This document shows positions 46,111 through 56,760 of a DNA stretch of 64,000 nt, piece after piece. The position numbers and the translations under genes were made by a program. Under the pieces are notes generated by a model. It saw only the letters and a program-made list of their open reading frames with translations, was not told the DNA's origin and did no database searches. The stretch spans positions 118,091 to 182,090 of the forward strand of contig JARBJD010000140.1 of the NCBI GenBank assembly GCA_033064195.1, in the 5' to 3' direction. This DNA comes from Blattamonas nauphoetae (taxonomy: Eukaryota > Preaxostyla > Oxymonadida). Every line of letters begins with the position of its first letter. Position 1 is the stretch's first letter.

Positions 46111-48528
46111 ATGTCTGACCCAACTCGACTCCAAACGCTCTTTGCAATTGATGTCTCTGGATCTACCGGACACAGCTTCTACTACGACCACGTCCTCGCC
46201 ATCTTTAACGACAACTGGCAAGATGGCGATGTTATCCTGTTCTGGGATCATACACACGAATACACAACAAAGGATAAGGCTATAAAGCATTTTCAAAGCC
46301 GCAACGGAAGAGGAGGAACTCAACCATCTGAAATTGTCAGCGGAATCCTCGAAAGAAAGAACATGAACACATCACGGATGAGACTCCTCATTATCACGGA
46401 TGGTGAGATCAACACAGGAGATATTGACAGATGTGATTCACTCATTAAGCAGAATGAAGTCAGATTCGGGTTTGTCGAAACATACGTCGTCTCCAAGTAC
46501 GGCCAACCCAACATGTCGATTGCCGCCTCCTTCAACAGATACTGTGGATCCACCGTGACACTTCTGACAAACGAGCAGAAGTATGACACTGTTACACCTG
46601 TTCAGACAGTTACTCCAGCTGATATGCAGCTCCTGGACTCAATCCGCGACATCAACACTTTTGAGGAGCTTGCCCAGGTCTACGAAGGACTCTCTCGCGC
46701 TCTGACAGCTCGTATCCTCGGAACGACAGGAGACAGAGCTCTTCACGACGAGTTTGTTGCGATGAAGGCGAGAATCGCAAAGACATTCTCGAAGAAGGAA
46801 TCCAGCAGCGGAGCTGATATGGCCCAAGCAATCGACAACCACGACATGGACGCAGCTATCCGTGCTGGAGGACAGGTGGTTCTCGACTTCACACGTCCAG
46901 ATGGCTTCGAGTCACTGACCGACGCGCTCATCCGCCTTTCTGATGGGGCACTGCGTTACACTTTCACTCCAGACATGATCAGCGCAGCACGTGCCACTCG
47001 TGCGAGAACGATGGAAGTTGCCAGTGCGACAGAAGCCGTTGATCTTCAGGATCCACTCCTCACCACATCCACCTTCCAGTGTCCAATCACAATTGAAGAC
47101 GAGACCGATCCATGCATCATGATTGCCAAGCCAGCTCGTCCTCTCCTCATCGGTGTCGAAAAGAGACAAGTCGAACAGCTCCTCGACTGCCCTCTGAACG
47201 CTCTCTACCAAAGCCCCTTCGAAGCCAAGCTGATTGAACACATCGACCATCCTCTCTCGCTCAAGATGGTCCGTGAGGCCGAGCAGAGCTCTCCCATCAC
47301 TTCATCCCCTCTCACCCGACGAGCACTTGTTGGGTTCCTCCCGCTCGGATGCCACGAGACGCATGTCAAGGCAGCTGACTGGACACTCGCCCAGCTGATC
47401 AGCGGAGGAAAGGCTCTTGGGAACAGAGATTTCTGGTTTGCGGTGATCTATTTCCTTGTTCAGAGGGGGAAGATTCCATTCCTGGCCGAGATGGAACCAT
47501 TCATGCGAGAACAGCTCATCTTCCGAATGAGACACCACCGCACCAACGCGTCTCTGACTGGCCTCACAACTTTCATCCTCACTCCACTCCGCTTCGACTG
47601 CGCCATCTTCTTCACTCTCTGCTCTGCCCTCTTCACTCCTGCTCCCGAGGCCAGTGCTGATCCTCTCCGAATGCACATCATCCACGCGCCTGAACTCATC
47701 CAAATGGCAGAGATTGCGGGAATCACAATCCCAGAATCCATTCAGACTCTCATCACCCGCACAGCAGCTCTCCTCCAACTCCTCTCGATGTGCAAGAAGA
47801 CGCCAGCGGGCTTCCTTCCCATGCTCGGCCAGATGCTGATCCAGAACGGAGTTTCAATCGATGGAACGAAGATCGACAATGAACTGAAGAGCGACACCAT
47901 CTTCCAACTCCCCTTCGTTCCCCTCGACGGATCAGCCAGTGAAGAACAGCAGAAGACAGTGATCCAAATGCTCCCTCGTGTCTGCCACACCCTGTCTGTC
48001 CCCGAGCTGTTCTGGATGATCAGAATGGTCGATCCATCCAAAAGTGCCGTCGACGTTCAGATCCCTCTCGACTGGGCTGCCCCTGCCCTTCCTCCTCCAA
48101 AGCGCCAGTGGGGTCACTACGATGGCCGTCTTGAGTTTCTTACCGATGTCGCCATCTGCCCAGCCACCTTCCGCCCGTACTGCCAGTTCAGCAACGGAGA
48201 GACGTGGAAGGACCGGTTCTTTAAGGCCGTGCCTGGCTGCCAGCAGGGCCAGCGCATGATGAGTGTGCACAAGTTCACGATGGAGCTTGTGGGGCGTCTG
48301 TGGAGGATGCCAACGCTCGATGAGACCCTCTGCTACTTCTATGGGAAGGCCATTCGTGCTGAAGACAAGGCCGACACTCTCATGGCCGACGCTCCAGTTT
48401 ACCTCAGCACGGTTCTGGAGCAGTTTAGACCACTGGTGACACCTGATGCCACCAAAGCTTTCCAACTTTTCACAGATACCGCACCAAGCAATGTCCGAAT
48501 GGAAAGAGAAGCGCCAACACGTCCCTGA
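46111..48528 (+). CDS. vWA-domain protein, intronless
   Basis: Single exon of 805 residues, TGA stop. Residues 8-170 form a von Willebrand factor A domain: MIDAS motif DVSGSTGHS (residues 15-23), the second metal-site Thr in RGGTQPSEIV, and the Asp in LLIITDGEINTGD. Residues about 325-355 (FQCPITIEDETDPCIMI) look like the start of a RING/U-box-type metal or hydrophobic module (CPI/T...C), but the later cysteines are not spaced as a normal RING. The rest is helical with no named domain. There is no signal peptide or TM, so it is probably cytosolic. It is the only long host gene here with neither an intron nor a long disordered region, and its third codon positions are strongly C/G. It may be highly expressed or acquired. 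Function unknown. Confidence 0.85.
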   Translation: MSDPTRLQTLFAIDVSGSTGHSFYYDHVLAIFNDNWQDGDVILFWDHTHEYTTKDKAIKHFQSRNGRGGTQPSEIVSGILERKNMNTSRMRLLIITDGEINTGDIDRCDSLIKQNEVRFGFVETYVVSKYGQPNMSIAASFNRYCGSTVTLLTNEQKYDTVTPVQTVTPADMQLLDSIRDINTFEELAQVYEGLSRALTARILGTTGDRALHDEFVAMKARIAKTFSKKESSSGADMAQAIDNHDMDAAIRAGGQVVLDFTRPDGFESLTDALIRLSDGALRYTFTPDMISAARATRARTMEVASATEAVDLQDPLLTTSTFQCPITIEDETDPCIMIAKPARPLLIGVEKRQVEQLLDCPLNALYQSPFEAKLIEHIDHPLSLKMVREAEQSSPITSSPLTRRALVGFLPLGCHETHVKAADWTLAQLISGGKALGNRDFWFAVIYFLVQRGKIPFLAEMEPFMREQLIFRMRHHRTNASLTGLTTFILTPLRFDCAIFFTLCSALFTPAPEASADPLRMHIIHAPELIQMAEIAGITIPESIQTLITRTAALLQLLSMCKKTPAGFLPMLGQMLIQNGVSIDGTKIDNELKSDTIFQLPFVPLDGSASEEQQKTVIQMLPRVCHTLSVPELFWMIRMVDPSKSAVDVQIPLDWAAPALPPPKRQWGHYDGRLEFLTDVAICPATFRPYCQFSNGETWKDRFFKAVPGCQQGQRMMSVHKFTMELVGRLWRMPTLDETLCYFYGKAIRAEDKADTLMADAPVYLSTVLEQFRPLVTPDATKAFQLFTDTAPSNVRMEREAPTRP

Positions 48529-48539
48529 TTGTTTTTTGG

Positions 48540-48570
48540 GTGTGGGCTCCCTCGTTTGGGAGGGGCACAC
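48540..48570 (+). other. Strong hairpin just after the vWA stop codon
   Basis: GTGTG pairs with CACAC, and an inner CTCCC pairs with GGGAG around a 6-nt loop, separated by a small purine internal loop. It lies 12-42 nt after the stop codon, in the 3' UTR. The rest of 48571-48923 shows no gene. Confidence 0.5.
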
Positions 48571-48923
48571 TTCTTGCTTTCCGGTTCTGGCATACATTTG
48601 TTTGTTTGAATTTTAACTGGTTTTTTGACAATATGGTGTTTCTCTTCAATCATTATGGTGAAATGTTCCAAGGAAGATTCATGTGGATGCTCCATCAAAC
48701 TGGTTTGAATTCATCAACAACATGCTCTGCACGATCAAGTCTATGCGAATGTTCATCGGAAACAATGTGAGGCAAACTGGTTATTGACAAATAGCCACCT
48801 TGACAGATCATTCTTGACCGTGTCTGAATAAAGATAGGGGAAAATCATCGGACCAAGAATGTCCGTAAACAAGATAACATTGATGTATGTAAATCCCTAC
48901 AGGAATATGAACAGAATATCACA

Positions 48924-49229
48924 CTAGAATATGGAAAAAAGTGATACAGGTTTTGTTGGGCAGGGAATTGGTTGTCCAACGAGAATTTGTGTGACTTTTG
49001 TGAAATCAAATGATGTATTGAACTCAATTCTATTGACAAGAGGTTTTTCTTTGATGATAGAAGTATTCCTCACTTTCAGAGGGAGGAGATTAACTCCCTT
49101 TGTTTTCATGGATTCCTGTTCTGCTTTACATTGATCCTGCATCCAAATAGCAGTTGCTTTGTCAGATTGGAGAAGTTTTTCGAGTTCTGGACCGTTTATA
49201 TCGCCATCAACAGCAGGACTATCCTCCAT
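48924..49229 (-). CDS. Small protein or 3' exon, unrecognised
   Basis: ATG at 49229 (MEDSPAVDGDINGPELEKLL) gives 101 residues to TAG. The reading frame is also open upstream to about 49382, so this could be a short gene with a 5' exon, or a downstream exon spliced onto the LMBR1 gene whose stop is 145 bp away on the same strand. It is hydrophilic, with Lys/Glu-rich helix in the middle and FDFTKVTQILVGQPIPCPTK near the end. No family recognised. Confidence 0.4.
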   Translation of the reverse strand: MEDSPAVDGDINGPELEKLLQSDKATAIWMQDQCKAEQESMKTKGVNLLPLKVRNTSIIKEKPLVNRIEFNTSFDFTKVTQILVGQPIPCPTKPVSLFSIF

Positions 49230-49374
49230 CTCAGCCTTGATGGGACGATCTTGATGAAAACCGAAACTAGATTGATATTTTCTCAAAAAAGCAACAGAAA
49301 TCATATAAAAATGCGATTTCAACGAAAGAAAAGCCGAAATTAAGAACATGCAAGAATAATGAAGAGTGATGTGT

Positions 49375-51168
49375 TCAGACACGTTTCAGTTCTCTCTGCT
49401 TCTCGTATTTTCTTTTCCGTCGAGCAAAGCAGCAACAATCTATCGTGACACCATATATCAAGCCAAGGACGATGAATCCAAGGACGACATAGTTGAGATA
49501 CCGGAAAATGTACTTAATTCCACTCATATTCTTCATCTGGTTGACAAAGAGCCCATTCACAGATGTATTGTGTGCGAATCCCTGAAACGCATCGGCAGAA
49601 AACTGGAGGAGAGCATATGACGAGAGAGCATAAAGGATTCCGTTGAACAACATGGCGTTGGGGAGGGTGTTGTGGGGCTTCATTGGATAGAAAGTGATGA
49701 GAAGGAATTTGGTTCCAATGGATATGCTTCCCTCAATGACAGATAGGGCGAGGTAAGAACCATGCAACCGTACAAGACTGAACCGACAAAGATGACGTAT
49801 CGATCAAGCCATATGAAGGCTGCAGACAGGAAATCACCATAATCCAACACCATCACCAACAGTACTTGAACAAACCACAGACCCGCAAAGATGAGGAAGA
49901 TGATGCCAGCGATGAGTTTCAGTATCGGGATGCACACGTTGTACTGGTCTTGTTTTTCCACATATTCCACCTGGGCATACTTATTGACGATATCGTCAAC
50001 CTGTGTCTGCAAATCAATCAGTCGTTTTCGTTGTTTTCTATCGAGGCTACGTTCTTTTGGATTTTTTGAGACCATTTTTTCAGATACAACCATTTTGTAC
50101 AGATGGATGTCATCATGGACTTGATTGCATTTGTTGGTGAGTTTCTTTTTATACTCAATATAGCTAATGACGAGATCAATGGAAAAATGAGTTTATCTTG
50201 GAAGAGCAGACTCGTTCTTTGAAAGACGCTTTGGACGGAAACAGCAAGCAAGAATGCAGTCGAAAGGTAGTTTGAACATGCCGATGAAGCCAAAGATGAG
50301 GAACATGACCCACCCGACAAGGGAGAAGACGCACACAGCATAGACAGGGAGTGTCGCCCGAACTTTCACTCATTCAACGATGAAAAGACTGTGGTCTAGT
50401 GAGTTTGAGAAATAAAGAATGAAAAGATCTCTGAGGATATTGATGTGACAGACTTTTTCAAAAAGAGCGGCGAGATCAGCATCGGTGGCTGTTTCAAGAT
50501 CGATTGTACTGATCGGGTATCCCACCGAATTGTGAAACGGGACTTCAGCGTATCCGACGAAGGTCCAAATGGAACAATCACCGCTGCCCAGATGACGATG
50601 GAGATAACACCATAACAGACGCCCTTGCAACAACGCTTTCCAGTTCTATAAAAGAAATGAAACAAAGGTGGAGAGGTCACACCCTCCTTCATGTTCATAG
50701 TAGCACATGGTGCAGGGGCCGAGGAAGGAAACCTTGAAGGGTGAAGATAAAAATGGAAGTGATTCAAGATACAAACCAAGATGGCTTCAACAAGCATGAA
50801 GACTTGCCAAACGATAGGCATGAAATAATTGCTCATGGGTCGAAGAATCATATCCATTGGGAGCATAATGATTACGCACGTCGTTATGAAGTAGACGAGC
50901 CACTAAATCGACGAGGAAAGAAATTATTTATGGAAAATGAGTGGAGTGATCAGAAAATGAGAGAGAAACAGACAACAACTATCTTAGTAAACTTATCTGG
51001 GAGGTCGTATGGATCTTGGTAATACGTGATGAAACGGACGAGAACAATCCCGATAACAACCGAAAGTGCAATAAAGACGATTGTACCAATCACAGACCCA
51101 GAAATTTCGAGTCCAGTTGGCATTGGGACGGAGCAGGGATCGGCGAGCGTCTGTGAGACCCTTAACAT
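49375..51168 (-). CDS. LMBR1/LIMR-family multi-pass membrane protein
   Basis: ATG at 51168 (MLRVSQTLADPC), stop TGA at 49375. It is broken by several short introns that I only partly resolved (for example around 50945-50900, 50205-50150 and 49745-49718). Successive hydrophobic segments: VIGTIVFIALSVVIGIVLV, FITTCVIIMLPMDMILRP, GVISIVIWAAVIVPF, and the most diagnostic, LPVYAVCVFSLVGWVMFLIF followed by KLPFDCILACCFRPKR. Then comes a charged Lys/Glu helix (YKKKLTNKCNQV), the helices starting LIAGIIFLIFAGLWFVQVLL, and FYPMKPHNTLPNAMLFNGIL with SGIKYIFRYLNYVVLGF, matching FHPMK-x-x-x-TL-x-NSFLFN and RGIKYLYKYN of plant LIMR proteins. The tail is basic (RRKRKYEKQRELKRV). Family members act in endolysosomal or GPCR-linked traffic; the role here is unknown. 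Confidence 0.75.
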
Positions 51169-52034
51169 GGTGCTATCTGTTCACTTCTCAATCATTTAAT
51201 TCTGGATCTATTCGATCGTTGCTAACGTGCAAATGGTTCAAAAATGTTATAATCTGTCTGCATTTAACTTATGAAGTCCATTTTTCTCTCTTCATCCCAC
51301 ATCTCATCATGACAATTGTCGTGAACTCGATCTTCTTGTATTTTCCTTTATAATCATTTTCATTGTGATTTTCTTCAATTACGAAGGATTTTTCTTTCTT
51401 TTTTGGAAATTCAATTCTGATTTTTCTCTTTTTAGGAATGGTTGGAAGAAGAACGTCTCTTCTCCAGTGAGGATACAGAAACGAAAATTCAAAATTGTGT
51501 GGTGAACCCTATGAAAGGTAAAAAAAATCTGGTCATCGTTTGGGGTGAATGAAACGAATGGATGTGGTTGGGTGGGATGGTTGGATTATCTGAGAGGATG
51601 ATCTTGCGAGGAGACAAGGGGATTTGAGATGGGGAAAAGGTGGGATGTTGTGAATGATTCCAAATGAACAATGTGGAAGAGGGAGAAAATGACCGTGAAG
51701 AGAGAGGTTACGAGAATAAGTTGGAGGCCTGAAGATCAAGAAAGATACGTCCAATAGCAATGAATGTCGAAAAATGAAAGAAAAATATATCTGAATTGTA
51801 GAGGGTCAAGATGAAAATGAGAATTTAAGACAATAAAAGGAGATCGAATACACGACGATTGTGTTGATGAAATTAGGGATGAAGAGAGAAGGATGGATTT
51901 CATTAGTGCAATACAGACCGTTGATCTCCTGTTTTGACCATTCGCATGGAAGCAACAAACATAAATAACCAGAATAAAGGTGAGGTTATCGATCTTTGAA
52001 CACCTGGTTAAGGGTTTCGCAGACGGCCATAATT

Positions 52035-52510
52035 CCCTGGGACTTTCCTACGCGTCCATTCTCTTCGAGTCTTCTCTGCCCTCTTTTTCATAGTTGTTTC
52101 TGTCACTTTTTATGTCACAAATCCCACTTTCCAACCTCCTTTTGCAGCTCTTTTTTCTCAAGACAAAAATACAAATACAATGAATCAGAGGTGAAATGGT
52201 CCATCTGGGTTGCGATGAGGTGATTGGATCGACGAGAAAAAATTGTGTCGAAGAGAAATCAGAGGAAAAGTGTTTGAGATTCAAAGCGACACCGAATAAA
52301 CGTCATTTTTCCAGTTGATGAGAAAATCGGGGATTAGGGAGCGTGGATGTTTCGAAAAGATCCAGTTATCATTGATAACATACTTCAATCAAAAGATTAG
52401 AAGAAGGTTGTCTTGAAGCGGCATTTGTGACATAAAAAGTGACAGAAACAACTATGAAAAAGAGGGCAGAGAAGACTCGAAGAGAATGGACGCGTAGGAA
52501 AGTAACAGGG
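52035..52510. repeat. Foldback: 88-bp inverted repeat around a 300-bp spacer
   Basis: Arm 1 (52035-52122) and arm 2 (52423-52510) are reverse complements over 88 bp with about two mismatches near the outer end (AGTCCCAGGG versus AGTAACAGGG). The central part, including GTGACATAAAAAGTGACAG, is identical. There is no terminal-repeat sequence at the arm edges and no transposase. The near-identity implies recent origin or ongoing correction. Confidence 0.92.
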
Positions 52511-53210
52511 ACTTTAAAGATGGATATTGGTAGTGTGGAGACGACTTGGAGAACTCGAGAAGGCAAGTCTTGAACAACTGATCAGTTCGCAAGAATTAGT
52601 AAAAATATCTGCGTAAAATAATGAGAATAAAGGAAAAAAACATTTGGAAATCTGATCAAATCACTGTGAAGATAGAGAGTCGGAACAAGTGTTTTGTGCT
52701 GATTATGAGCTTGTTGTTCAATCAAAATTTATAAGATCATTCGGAATGGCGCCTAGAAGGTGAGACTATGGAAAATAATGACAAGAAAAGAGTGAAAAAT
52801 TGACAAGAATGCCCAAGTGATGATGCGAAAGGCAGGAGTGCATCACTTCACAACATAGGAATGTAACAGTGAGTAAAATACAAACCACCGAGTAATTTCT
52901 CATTTTGATGAAGGGTCGAGGCCTGTCTGAGAAAGAGAAGAATAATGAGAGCCAGAAAAACGGAAGAGAATAAATGTTAGAAAATCTCGATAAAATGTGT
53001 TTTTCTTTCTTTATAAAGAAGACAGACCATCTTTTCTGCCATTATCTGTCTATCAATATCCACGAAAAAAAGAGAAAAGTCTGGTTTGGAAAGAGGTCCT
53101 GACTGGAAAAGCAGTATTATGGGAGAGAGTATCGATTCGATCATCCATCTTTTTGAAACAAATCTCAATTTTTTGCAACAGTTGGAGATCTTTTTGAAAC
53201 AGACTGTAAT

Positions 53211-53569
53211 TACAGGGTGGCCGAGATGTTGTCTAATCGAATGGGTCGATCACTTTTCATCGATCATGAATAATTGACACCAATCGCTTTTCTCCTCATT
53301 TCAATCCTTCAAGATTTCCCTTCTTTTCATTTCTCAAGTGCATCCTCGATTGTAGTCTCAATGGATCTCTTGAAACAGGAGAGACTTTGTCTTTCGAAAT
53401 CAGATTTCTTGAGTGAATAAGGATTGTTGATCCATGAAACAATGGTGAAATGAAAAGACAGGAAATAAAGAAGCATAAAAAAGAAGAGAAAGACGATTGA
53501 TGTGAAAAACAGATAATCGATGAAAAGTGATTGACCCATCCGGTTAGACAACATCTCGGCCACCCTGTA
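53211..53569. repeat. Foldback: 53-bp inverted repeat around a 253-bp spacer
   Basis: Arm 1 (53211-53263, starts TACAGGGTGGCCGAGATG) and arm 2 (53517-53569) are reverse complements over 53 bp with about four mismatches. It is unrelated in sequence to the foldback 700 bp upstream but has the same layout (perfect-edge arms, 250-300 bp loop). Confidence 0.9.
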
Positions 53570-53765
53570 CTCATTTGTTGGATGTCGATCTTCGGATCAA
53601 AACAGATGAAAAAATGAGACGAATGACATCGCAATTTATTGTTAAATAAAACGGGAGTAGGTCTGGCTGACCGGCCAAAAGTCGCGGTCAGTGTCACCTC
53701 AGATAAATTGAAAGTGTCAGATCTGGCAGATTTTTTTGAACAAGTCATACGATGGGTCTGATCAA

Positions 53766-54823
53766 CATGATATCGGAATATACAGTTCCAAAGAAAACAA
53801 GAGAATGGAGAGCAAGACAGATCGTAAAGAGAGCTAAAGAGCTAGATCCAATTAATTACCAAGCTCTACTTCAGTACACTATCGAGCACACAAAAGAGGG
53901 GTCAATTGTAACAGATTCAATTCGTTGAAAATGTCAAGGTCCGCAAATATCTCCTTTCTCATCTGGATTAATACTCTTTAGAGTCTTTTGAACGACTCAT
54001 TTCTCAACTTCGTCTGTGTTTCTTTGCGATGAGCAAACATTCGAATATTCTCCTCCTGACTGCGCTTCTACACATCTTCACATTCAGCGACTTCGACATG
54101 AATAAATTTGGGATCAATCGAAACACTCTTCGCCAACCATATCGAAACAAACAAACTTCCTCCTACCCACCAGATCGTTCACCTCATTCGACATCAAATT
54201 CGTGTTCCATTACAATGGATACCAAACTCCTCGTCTGGCAATTCCTTCATACTCATTCCACTGAATCGTGCACATCGCAACCAAAGAAGTCACGACGGGA
54301 CTTCGATTTGACCCAAGTAACGAATCTGTTCGTGGTGGACGAACCAATCGAGCCAATGAAGAAAAAACACGATACTTTTCAATGGATGTGGACCGCCCGT
54401 GTACTGAATGATTCCAAAATAAACTTGTACAAGCTGTTCTGTGATCAACATCCCGCAACACGATTGTCAAATACGGCTTTCTACAAATTTAGCAAGAACA
54501 TGGCCTGGCCAAAACGACGCACCGATTGTTGTAATCGGTGTGCGAGGCTTGACGAAGTCAACACACAGATCTAGACAATGCAAGGACAAGAGAAGGAACC
54601 TGAAATTGCGTTGAAGGATGAGAGAGTCACCTTGACGAATCACAAGCGCCATACACAAATTCCTCGTGATGCTTATCATCGCCAGATTTCAACTCTGAAT
54701 AACACGGAAGCTGTTTTAGTGTTTGATTTGAAGGAGAATTGGAGGTTGTGTATGACCGAACAACAAAATTCAAAAGACTTTGATCGAAAGCAACAAGTCA
54801 CCCACATGGGTCAATATTTTTGA
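53766..54823 (+). pseudogene. Broken transposase-like gene
   Basis: Three reading segments follow one another. 53766-53927 (MISEYTVPKKTREWRARQI) shifts frame near 53918. The second frame runs through a TAA near 53972 into 54029-54574. A single in-frame TAG (54572-54574) separates that from 54578-54823. The last part has PKRRTDCCNRC, then HKRHTQIPRDAYHRQI and AVLVFDLKENW. This order (KPK-x-D-x-C-x-x-C, HK...A...Y, VL-x-FD) is what I know from the N-terminal half of a widespread DDE-type transposase group. The catalytic half is missing or further shifted after 54823. Assignment is by pattern only. Confidence 0.5.
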
Positions 54824-55386
54824 CATCATAGAAAAGTTCGAGCCCACATCGAAACCAACCGTCGCCATTCTTTTTTTCAACTTTTCCGGTCTCTCTCCAA
54901 TAACTCTTTCATACCTCAAATAGCTGATTACGAGTTTTTTTTTTACAAAATCTTCCCACCAGAAGTCTAATCAGACAGAGAAAAAACAATTGATGGGATG
55001 ATCTTATTGTGGTGGGCGATGTTCTCTCAACTATCGTCCTCACTTCACTAGTTTTGTTTTTTTGAGAGATAGCTTTGATGCTGAGATGAAATTAGAAGGA
55101 AATGATATAGATTCAATTAAGATGGTTTGTGATTGAGAGAGATGAAATTGAATCTGTGATGGATGAATGAGAAGTGTCATTAGAGTGTTGGTTTGGATAT
55201 TTGGGGTGTGTGGAGGGTTTAGGAGGATGAGTGGAGAATGAGAGATGACGAGAGAGGACATTGGTGAGACGAGGGAGGTGAGTGGAGAGCAAAATAGCGA
55301 GAGGGCTATGAGAAGGAGGACAGGAAAGTGGATTGGATAGTCGGATAGCGATAGAGATGAGCGATGGACAATAGTGAAGAATAGAG
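54824..55386. other. No gene seen; flank of the minisatellite
   Basis: 563 bp. The first 130 bp continue a shifted frame of the broken transposase-like gene (IIEKFEPTSKPTVAILFF). After that I see only AT-rich sequence grading into degenerate copies of the minisatellite unit from about 55230. Confidence 0.4.
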
Positions 55387-56760
55387 GTGGACGATGGAGA
55401 GCAGTGGTTGACGATGGAGAGCGATGGTGAGTGTTTGGTGGCGATGGAGAGCGATGGTGAGTGTTTGGTGGCGATGGAGAGCGATGGTGAGTGTTTGGTG
55501 GCGATGGAGGGCGATGGTGAGTGTTTGGTGGCGATGGAGAGCGATGGTGAGTGTTTGGTGGCGATGGAGAGCGATGGTGAGTGTTTGGTGGCGATGGAGA
55601 GCGATGGTGAGTGTTTGGTGGCGATGGAGAGCGATGGTGAGTGTTTGGTGGCGATGGAGAGCGATGGTGAGTGTTTGGTGGCGATGGAGAGCGATGGTGA
55701 GTGTTTGGTGGCGATGGAGGGCGATGGTGAGTGTTTGGTGGCGATGGAGAGCGATGGTGAGTGTTTGGTGGCGATGGAGAGCGATGGTGAGTGTTTGGTG
55801 GCGATGGAGAGCGATGGTGAGTGTTTGGTGGCGATGGAGAGCGATGGTGAGTGTTTGGTGGCGAGGAGGATGGTGAGGTTTGGTGGCGATGGAGGCGATG
55901 GTGAGTGTTTGGTGGAGATGAGGTGATGGTGATGGAGGCGATGGAGAGCGATGGAGGTGGAGGTGGTGGGAGGAGGATGGAAGGTTGGTGTGGAAGGAGG
56001 CGAGGTGAGGATGGTGGAGATGGAAGCGATGGTGAGTGTTTGGTGGCGATGGAGCGATGGAGGTGGATGGAGGCGAGGAGGTTTGGAAGCGATGGAGGTT
56101 TGGAGGATGGAGAGGATGGAGAGGGTTTGGTGGTGGCGATGGAGAGCGATGGAGTGGTTGGTGGCGATGGAGAGCGATGGTGGTGATGGAATGGTGAGGT
56201 TTGATGAGGAGTTTGGTGGCGATGGAGAGCGATGGTGAGTGTTTGGTGGCGATGGAGGCGATGGGTGGTGGTGGCGATGGAGGAGCGGTGAGTGAGGAGT
56301 GCGATGGAAGGCGGTGGATGGAAGATGGTGAGTGTTTGGCGATCGATGGTGAGTGTTTGGTGGCGATGGAGAGATGGTGAGTGTTTGGGGCGATGGGCGA
56401 TGGAGGTTTGGTGGCGGGAGAGCAAGATTTTTGGAGATGGTGATAATAAGACGATGGAAGAGTGTTTGGTGGCGATGGAGAGCGATGTGGCTGTGAGAAA
56501 GGGCGATGGAAAGATGGTGATGGGCGATGGATGGTGAGTGTTTGGGGATGATGGAGCGATGGTGAAAGTGTTTGGTGGCGATGGAGAGCGATGGTGAGTG
56601 TTTGGTGGCGATGGAAGCGATGAGAGTGTTTGGTGTTTTGGTAGAAGTTTGGTGGTGGGAGGCGATGGTGAGTGTTTGGTTGGAGGCGATGGAGCAGATG
56701 GAAGTGATTGAGTGTTTGGAAGCGATGGAATCAAGAGCAAATAAATCAGAGAGACAATAG
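55387..56760. repeat. 30-bp minisatellite, perfect core 55421-55864
   Basis: The unit is 30 bp: GCGATGGTGAGTGTTTGGTG plus GCGATGGAGA. About 14.8 nearly identical units span 55421-55864; two units carry the same A-to-G change (GGAGG) exactly 210 bp apart (55501 and 55711). From 55865 to 56760 the units are scrambled, truncated and interspersed (GGTGGCGATGG cores). Because 30 is divisible by three, five of six frames stay open. The plus strand reads as a MESDGECLVA or MVSVWWRWRA repeat. The minus strand reads as SPSPPNTHHR, KHSPSLSIAT or LHRHQTLTIA repeats, creating overlapping minus ORFs of 560 and 566 codons. I regard these as by-products, not genes. Confidence 0.93.

Larger units (their letters stand above)
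51169..53745. other. Gene-poor 2.6-kb stretch with two foldbacks
   Basis: No complete gene is recognisable. An exon-like piece with a good acceptor and donor is present on the plus strand at about 51436-51518 (EWLEEERLFSSED...), but no start or continuation was found. Another open piece lies near 51850-51920. The two inverted duplications at 52035-52510 and 53211-53569 are listed separately. The rest is AT-rich. Confidence 0.5.

Noticed and set aside
46320-48700. Long minus-strand frames opposite the vWA gene (up to 221 codons)
   Set aside because: Shadow frames produced by the strong third-position C/G bias of the plus-strand gene.
8721-54577. Alternative genetic code with TAA/TAG read as Gln (known in some oxymonads)
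   Set aside because: In-frame TAG/TAA occur in the CYTH gene and the broken transposase. However, glutamine in all long intact genes is CAA/CAG, and MCM6, NHP2, DUF3228 and the HEAT-like gene end at TAA/TAG at conserved or sensible termini. Standard code kept.
55421-55864. Possible CRISPR array
   Set aside because: Units are contiguous and identical with no variable spacers, and the DNA is eukaryotic.
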